A stretch of 64,000 nt of DNA, from NCBI RefSeq assembly GCF_023278565.1, contig NC_064673.1, positions 124,001-188,000 on the forward strand, in the 5' to 3' direction. Shown one piece after another: positions 57,870 through 64,000 of this stretch. Source of the DNA: Colletotrichum lupini (Eukaryota > Ascomycota > Sordariomycetes > Glomerellales > Glomerellaceae). Under the pieces are notes generated by a model. The model searched no databases. It was not told the origin of the DNA and was given only the letters and a program-made list of their open reading frames with translations. Position 1 is the first letter of the stretch, and the number at the start of each line of letters is the position of its first letter. The translations under genes and the position numbers were made by a program.

Positions 57870-58610
57870 GGCTGCAACCTTTGGTGAAGTACGGATGACC
57901 TCAACGATATCGTCGTTCCTGCCAAAGTTGTAGGAAGTTATATGATCAAGATCGGCCCTATATACATGTCCTTTGTGCGCCTCGGAAACTCCCTAGGCCA
58001 GGGATATTGGGGTCAGCTTCATGTCGTCAGTGCCACAGCTGCTCAAAACTCCGGCAGATTCGCCTCTACGATGTTTCGGGCTCGGCCCGATGCAGCAATC
58101 GTCTGCCGGCAGATGGAAATACATAGACGATGGACCTAAGAAAACATCTCCTAGTCATGCGGAGTATCTGGCGAGTCTCTCATTCGACGCGCTCGCATTT
58201 CTAGCTGGGACTCGTTTCACCGGTGGCATGTTGGTGGGTCTTGGTGCCGGAGTTTCGCGTTCGGAGTTTTGGTCACGGAGTTTTGAGCTCCTGGTGTGAC
58301 ATGCGCCTGGCACAGCTTTCATCGTGGATCTAGACCTCCCCGCTCATGTCGGAGAGTGGCATTCGGTTTTCGGGGCCAATGATAGGCAATAGCTATCTCC
58401 CTCACTATTTACTCATCGTCGTAAGGACTCAGAGAATCAGAGATGGTGTCCGATCGTAAAAGCGACAGCTCCCTGCCCTTCACGCACTATTAAATGCTCA
58501 GTCTGTTGATTAGTGGAATTAGAATATTAGAAGCTACCTGATTTGTGAATATTACTAAGAGAGCGACAGCAACACTTCGCCAACCTTGCACGTCTGCATC
58601 AGACTGCAGC
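57870..58610. other. Spacer between CoA-transferase and dehydratase genes
   Basis: 741 bases that hold the promoter of the CoA-transferase and the 3' end of the co-oriented dehydratase gene. No open frame with features and no repeat. Confidence 0.4.
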
Positions 58611-61563
58611 CTACTGAGCCATGTCAGGGTTGAACTCCAGCGCCAACCAGACATCGACGTTCTTGCCCTTTCCTCCCTGCCACTTGTGCCATGGGTAAGA
58701 GACCACATTGTTGTGCCCGCGGACGGCATCGCCGTACGAGTCGCGGTACCACAGACCTCCATGCTCGTTGAGACGGGGAAGTGGGACCTTGTCGAAGTCA
58801 TCCGGCCCGGCAGACTCAGGCTCCTTACCTTCCTTGAGCCTCCACATACCTCCGGTCTCGGTTCCAGGGGAGAGACAGATGTGGATCTCCTGGAAGATAT
58901 CGTTACCGTGGTTGTGAACTCCACAATTAACATTGTGTCCTGCAGAGTATGTGGTAAGCAAATCGATCAGAAACAGTTTCCGCTCCTGGAACACTATTAT
59001 AACTCACCAGCAGTCCAGAACTGCAGATGCGCGATCTGTGATTTGTCGTCTTGGAATCGGAAGTGGAAACCAGACATGTTGGTGAAGTCAACTCCCTTGA
59101 AGTTGTCACCCCACCAAAGATCTTTAACCTTGGTGAACTTGAGGTCGGGGAACTCCAGGCCAAGTTCTTTGGTGTTGAACGTTGTCTTGACGGGGACATC
59201 CCCGGCCTTCTCCCATACGCCAGGCTCGCCGAGAGAAACGATTCTCAGGATGATGGCCCCCTTCTCTTTGTCGGCGCTGAGTTCTTTGTCTTCGCTAGAG
59301 ATAGGCGCGATCCGGGGGAAGGGAGGCAAGCCGAGCGCTGTACGAGTGCCCTCGATATCAGCAACGGAGCCGTAGAGGACCTTGATGCCATCCTTCTTGC
59401 CCACGGGGATCTTTGCTCCAAGAGGGTGAATTTCGATGCTAATTGCGTAGTTTGCAACCTCGATCAGAGGGAAAGACTGTTGACTCTTGACTTCCTTGGG
59501 CCGAGCCAGATACACCAAGCCTTCGTTATCCCACACCGTAGGTACGATGTGACGCTCAGTCACGGCGGGCTTGGGCTTGGCAAACTTATTGACGTGAAGC
59601 GTAATGACGGGCTTGGGCTCTTCGTAATACCGAGGAACATTGTACTCGACCGAGATCAAGTCAAGCTTATCAGAACCAGTGAAGTTGCTACGAACGTGCC
59701 GTGTCAGTATTATACCAGCCAATCCGACACGGCTTCGGTAACTTACCCAATTGCGATGCGAGCTGATGATTCTTCTGCGATCTTCCACTTCGCGAACAAT
59801 CCCTTCTCGACATCGATTGCCTTGTAGTACATGATGCCCTACGAAACTTGAGCTGCTAGGGTCTTGAAAGGACCAAATGTTGCGTTTCTACTCACCTTGT
59901 TTGGGTTGGGTCCCTTTGTCGGCTGTAGAACTGGATGTCAGCAACCAAAATCTTGTCATAGATGCGGGGCGTCATGCAGACTTACGACAATAGACTCCAG
60001 GTCCTTGTCGCGATCCAGAGATCCGAACAAAGCCAGAAGGAACTCATCGTCGCCATCGCCTACACGTAGAAGACTCTGGGTCAGCCAGCCGTCAAAAGCA
60101 TTTGTTCTCAAAGAAACCTACCATCGAAATCGGCACAAACAATGTAGTGGCCGGGTCCATCACCGTACTTCATAAGCTGGTTGGGCGTGCCATATATATC
60201 CAGGATGTGGCGCCTCCACTGTGTGTCTTTCATACCACGACCAACCTTGGACAAGACGCAAGCCGTTGTACCGTGAAAGGGGTCCAGCGTCGCAATGTAA
60301 GCAAACGGATCGTCGCCGATCTTGCCAGCATCAGCGCAGCCAGTGCCCCAATGGTCACCAGATCCCGGCGATAAAGAGTTGGGCTGCTGTCGATCCTCTT
60401 TCGGCTCTCCACTTGAGAGGAGCTGTCGCTTCCACGAGCCCTCTTCGTAGTAGAGCCAGTTGGCACCTTCGCGGGATGAGACCATGATAGAATCGAGTCC
60501 AGTAGGACCATTGAATCTGAACTTTGTTTAGCTCCCGGAATCTCTGCTCTTCACGTTGGCGTGCGGAGTGAAAAGCGTCGACCTACTTTTTCACCGTCAA
60601 CTCATGAATGACGGTGAAGTTTTCATCGTCAATGATTGAGCGTTGCCACTCAGTGCTGACGAATGTTAGCGAGTCACTACTTTATTTTGGTTCGAGGCAG
60701 TTGACTTACGCATTGAGGACATCCTCAGGAGCTTGGAAGCGGATGATGGGGATGGGAGTAATCTGTAGATAGTGATTAGAGAGCAGGAACAGAACGCATT
60801 CTGCCACGGCGACGACTAACCTTGTCGTGCGGTCCACAAACAACCGATGCGGCAACAATCTCCATCACGGATCTAGTCAAAGTTTAGCCCAATGAATCGC
60901 AGTCTAGACCTTGTGGATAGGCGTCAATCCCCTCGTACTTTTGTGTAAAGTATCCAGCCTTCATGCGATGCATCGCAGGCCAACGGCCGATCATTCGGAG
61001 TTTCCACGGCTCTTTCCCCAAGTTCTCACGACCGGGGTTCTCAAGCCAGGAGATCCAACCTCCCTTGGGATCACACTCAAGCATGAATGGACCGTAGTCG
61101 TGGCAAACCACAATGTCGCTCAACCCGTTCCTGTTGATGTCAACGGCCACGACGGCGACTGGGCTGTCGAACTTGGCCACTTGATACTTCTTCCATGCTA
61201 TTGATTTCATGTCAGAACCATTATCTTGTAAGTAAAAGAAGCATGCCACGTACGTCCAGTGATGTCGATCTCTGATGCATAGAACTCCTCGCCCTTAGCC
61301 TTAGCCTCATGTTTGGCGGCGGCAATGGGGTTATCCAGGAACTCGATTTCTCCGGAAGCCAGTCCAGATCTTAGAAAAGAGTCAGTGTCGATCGGGTATC
61401 AGACGTCCAGCCGCGAGTTATTTGAAGATCGAGATTCTTACGCAACAAGTCCTGGAACTTCGTCTTCACCAAACTTGAACGTCTCGACCCAGTAGCCGTC
61501 TTTTCTATTGTCTTCAATGACAGCACGCCCGAATTCGGGTACTGGAAGGTCGATGGACGCCAT
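58611..61563 (-). CDS. Aldos-2-ulose dehydratase-like protein (propeller plus cupin)
   Basis: Twelve exons on the minus strand, in gene order: 61563-61442, 61369-61254, 61197-60939, 60872-60821, 60762-60710, 60655-60587, 60516-60122, 60059-59986, 59922-59896 (27 bp), 59838-59747, 59687-59008 and 58939-58611. The eleven introns are 54-72 bp with GT/AG ends and consistent phases; the product has about 755 residues. The N-terminal half carries FG-GAP/VCBS propeller blades with metal-loop motifs (VDINRNGLSDIVVCHDYG, ADFDGDGDDEFL). The C-terminal half has the cupin region, with metal-ligand spacing H-X-H and a following E in GVHNHGNDIFQEIHICLS. The layout matches basidiomycete aldos-2-ulose dehydratase (EC 4.2.1.110), which dehydrates 1,5-anhydrofructose to microthecin and glucosone to cortalcerone; this copy is shorter than the roughly 900-residue enzyme. 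No clear signal peptide. The exact substrate is inferred from the family only. Confidence 0.87.
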
Positions 61564-62282
61564 TTTGTTTTCTTCAGAATGAGGGTTAAGGTGAAATGCT
61601 TAGGGAGAATGATCTGCTTGGCCTCATATCCAAAAACCACAGCTGCGCAGCAAGTTTTATACTATCCGACCTAATCCAAGTCATCGTGGAGAAACTGCAT
61701 GTATTCACGAACTTGACACTCGCAAAGGCATGGACTCGGTATCGCTAGCAACATAGTATTCTTCGTCCCCGCAGGCCGGATCTAGAAGTAGTTGAGTCAG
61801 TCTCACCATGTTGGCTTGCCGGTAGATGATGTCTTAGCTCAGCTTTTCCGCATGGCGAACAGTCGGGCGGGGTATCTGGCATGCAAGCGCCCGACGCAGG
61901 GACCGCCAAGTTCGAGACATCAACGCGGCCAAATGTTGTGTCTAGGACAAATTCGACTCCGGGGTAGGATCAGCGGTTGATGGAACGATCAGGGTCCGGT
62001 GGAGATTGCATGATTCCGGGCTCGGAACTCTCGGCGAGGTCGAGAACTTGGGGCTTGGAAGTGGCACCATGGTAGTAGGCAGTATGGTGAAAGTTGGCCA
62101 ATTTCATGGTCCACTTTGGGGCTGATTCTGGATCATTTCGTGAACGAAGAACGCCCGAATTCCTGAAAATATGGCCTGATCTTCGGGGAGCTGGCTATGT
62201 GTTTCCGGCTCGGATAGCTGAGGGGCCAGGCTGAAGTGGTGATAGGTATTCGCATCGCATGCAGACTTCTGTCCAGCGCACA
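61564..62282. other. Upstream region of the dehydratase gene
   Basis: The promoter side of the dehydratase gene. Short frames only, none with a recognisable domain. No repeat seen before the MITE-like element at 62285. Confidence 0.4.
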
Positions 62283-62284
62283 TA

Positions 62285-62710
62285 CCCATTCAAATCAATC
62301 AAACAAATAAGTCAAACAAACAGTCAAATATAGGATTTTCAGCAAGTCAAACAATCAAATATTCTAGCCCGTATATTTGATATATTTAATCAAATCTAGA
62401 ATCTAAGGGTGGGCCCGAATATACCAATAATATACCAAGAAATTACGGGAAAAAAGGGGCCGCCCGGACCCGGACTCGAACACCGGACCTCCGGAATTAA
62501 AGTGGACCCGCCCCAAAAATTCGGCGCCTTTGGCGCCGAATCGACTACACCATTTACACCTCTAAAATGCTCTTACTTGTGCTCTATTCTATAATCAGTA
62601 ATCAGTTAAATCAATCAAATATTTGTTAAATTTATCAAACAATCAAATATGGCGCGAGAAATGAGCCAAATAATCAAATATGAACCTCATATTTGATTTG
62701 TTTGTATGGG
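62285..62710. mobile_element. MITE-like element with TA target and tRNA-like core
   Basis: The ends are imperfect inverted repeats: CCCATTCAAATCAATC at 62285 and the reverse complement of GATTTGTTTGTATGGG at 62695-62710, i.e. CCCATACAAACAAATC. TA lies on both outer sides (62283-62284 and 62711-62712), as in Tc1/mariner-type insertions. The arms are rich in CAATCAAATA words and palindromic TTTGATATATTTAATCAAA. The GC-rich middle contains box A/B-like sequences and a 9-bp hairpin. No transposase, so it is non-autonomous if mobile. There is no RIP damage. Confidence 0.55.
62448..62560 (-). ncRNA. tRNA-like (SINE-type) Pol III unit inside the MITE-like element
   Basis: On the minus strand a box A-like TGGTGTAGTCGA (62552-62541) is followed 57 bases later by a box B-like GTGTTCGAGTCC (62483-62472) with the TTCGA loop core. 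A six-T run (62455-62450) that could end a Pol III transcript comes after that. Between the boxes is a perfect hairpin, TTCGGCGCC-TTT-GGCGCCGAA (62520-62540). A full tRNA cloverleaf with matching acceptor stem cannot be drawn, so it is not called a functional tRNA. Confidence 0.4.
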
Positions 62711-62712
62711 TA

Positions 62713-63286
62713 TAAGCGCTGCTTCTGTCGTAGCCTTGCCTGCGCCTCTATTTTGAATCAGATCTTTAGCGCCTCGTTGGGAACGTCCACGGATCTAGCC
62801 AGCGAATTGCGTCGACGCGCGTTCAGCCTGCTTAAGGGTCGGGTTTGCGGGTTCTTTGAACGGTGCCTGGGCACCGGCGTTGTTCCTAGATTCTCGCGTT
62901 CCCGTCTCCATTGGAACACAAGAGTCGGTCCAATAATTACAACTTTCAAGAGACATCTGTCTCAGGAGAATTAGCCTCCGAGGCGGCCCGCGGTCCGCCC
63001 CGCATTCGGGGATTCGGTACTGACAGGAGTTCAACGTGTGGACTACATGTATATTTGCGGGGTTGAGACTATTCTGGTTGAGAAAAATCACAACAGTTTA
63101 TAAAATGCCCGTGATACTGGACGAATGCAAATCTGATAAATCCCTCACCTGAATAATTTACTATTCTAGGACGACTTGGCTCGACAAACTAAGTGACATA
63201 CTCGAAGATCATCCTGCAATGGCTGGTTAGCCACCGTGTCACACTGAAAAAGGAATAATACTGTCTCTCATAGGTTATTCAGACGC
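62713..63286. other. Unique sequence before copia copy 3
   Basis: Short frames on both strands without recognisable domains. I see no gene. A GC-rich patch, CGGCCCGCGGTCCGCCCCGC, lies around 62983-63002. Confidence 0.35.
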
Positions 63287-63491
63287 TATTAATATCCCTA
63301 TTACAGGGTAGTTAGTTCGAACCGTAGTTAACGAAGAGATTAATTAAACTATATAAATATCTACGTAGTAAGTATAAAAAAGAGGTTTTAACTATAAGTT
63401 AGGCTAGCTATAATAATCGTAAATAAGGCCCCTAATTAGCCCTTATATAGTTAGCTATATATTATAGTTAAATTAAATTTCTAATCCGATA
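63287..63491 (-). repeat. 3' LTR of copia copy 3
   Basis: A 205-bp reverse-complement LTR, gapless against the solo LTRs. The CGCGGTCGAATTGG segment has decayed to TATAGTTAAATTAA. Confidence 0.9.
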
Positions 63492-64000
63492 CTAACTTTG
63501 TCTTTTTTTTATTAATTTAATTACTATAGTTAGAAATATAATTCGACCTCGGGCCCGTTTACTAAGTCGTCTCCTTTTCCCCCTTTTCTTTACTTTTTTT
63601 ATATAACCTATCCCTCTATTTATATAATAACTTTTCTATTACTTACGAATTACTCTAATCCCTTATTTAATACTACTTTTATAAAAGCGTTTACGAGGTT
63701 ATTTTTATTATTAATCTAACGGATTTTAAATATCTCGCGCTTTTTATATAATTACCTAAGGGCTATAATATCGATTATAAACCTCTTTTCCTTCGTTATT
63801 CCTAATTTAATAAAGCATTCGTATAGTAAATAAAAATCGGTATAAATAATTATTAAAATAAATAAAAAGCTAATTCGATTAGTAATCTTCCTTAGTATTA
63901 TTAAAATTATATAAAAAAAGTTAACGCTATTAACTATATTATAAACCTCTAATACTAGTATACTTCTTATTACCCGCTTATTTTTAATTAATAAATAATA
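63287..64000 (-). mobile_element. Third copy of the copia family, cut by the window end
   Basis: It starts TATTAATATCC, the RIP form of the reverse-complement LTR start TGTTGGTATCC. The 3' LTR spans 63287-63491 (205 bp), followed by the purine tract seen here as CTTTGTCTTTTTTTT and the C-terminal RNase H region in the same order as at 46978 onward. It is more heavily RIP-mutated than copies 1 and 2. The left flank that should be duplicated at the other end is GACGC (63282-63286); the other end is outside the window. Confidence 0.9.

Noticed and set aside
62448..62560. Functional tRNA gene
   Set aside because: Box A- and B-like sequences are present, but no complete cloverleaf or acceptor stem can be drawn and the middle is taken up by a 9-bp hairpin.
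1..64000. CRISPR arrays, rRNA genes or telomere repeats
   Set aside because: No regularly spaced repeats, no rRNA-like segments and no TTAGGG arrays were seen.

Overview
The window looks like a chromosome segment of a filamentous ascomycete, most likely a plant-associated Sordariomycete such as Colletotrichum (inference). The support is short introns of 50-120 bp with GTAAGT-type donors and CTAAC branch sites, fungus-specific gene families (Zn2Cys6 regulators, an NmrA-like protein, an Mtr-type amino-acid transporter, an aldos-2-ulose dehydratase), and long AT-rich blocks in which CA and TG dinucleotides have been almost completely turned into TA. That last feature is the signature of repeat-induced point mutation (RIP) acting on transposons. 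GC-rich gene islands alternate sharply with these dead transposon blocks.

Layout. 1-3.8 kb: an NmrA-like gene (-), a clean solo LTR, and a secreted-protein gene (-). 3.8-10.7 kb: a full-length, RIP-degraded Ty1/copia element (+) inserted in the signal-peptide exon of that gene. 12.8-17.9 kb: two divergently transcribed regulator-type genes. 19.5-36.9 kb: a 17.4 kb nest of two RIP-killed gypsy elements, one inside the other, plus a 0.5 kb RIP-free island. 38.4-39.9 kb: an amino-acid transporter. 40.4-45.7 kb: a pair of uncharacterised paralogs flanking a divergent kinase-like gene. 46.7-56.1 kb: a Zn2Cys6 regulator whose first intron holds a second full-length copy of the copia family (-) and whose third intron holds a solo LTR of the same family. 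56.2-61.6 kb: a CaiB/BaiF-type CoA-transferase (-) and a 12-exon aldos-2-ulose dehydratase (-). 62.3-62.7 kb: a MITE-like element carrying tRNA-like box A/B sequences. 63.3 kb to the end: the start of a third copia copy (-).

How the parts fit. One copia family with 205-bp LTRs and 5-bp target duplications accounts for five insertions here: three full-length or window-cut copies and two solo LTRs. It has split one secreted-protein gene and sits silently in two introns of a regulator gene. The regulator, CoA-transferase and aldos-2-ulose dehydratase are adjacent and may form a small sugar-catabolic neighbourhood (inference). Two genes near the 46.8 kb copia copy carry single in-frame TAG codons of the CAG-to-TAG type expected if RIP leaked out of the repeat. 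No rRNA genes, canonical tRNA genes or CRISPR arrays were seen.
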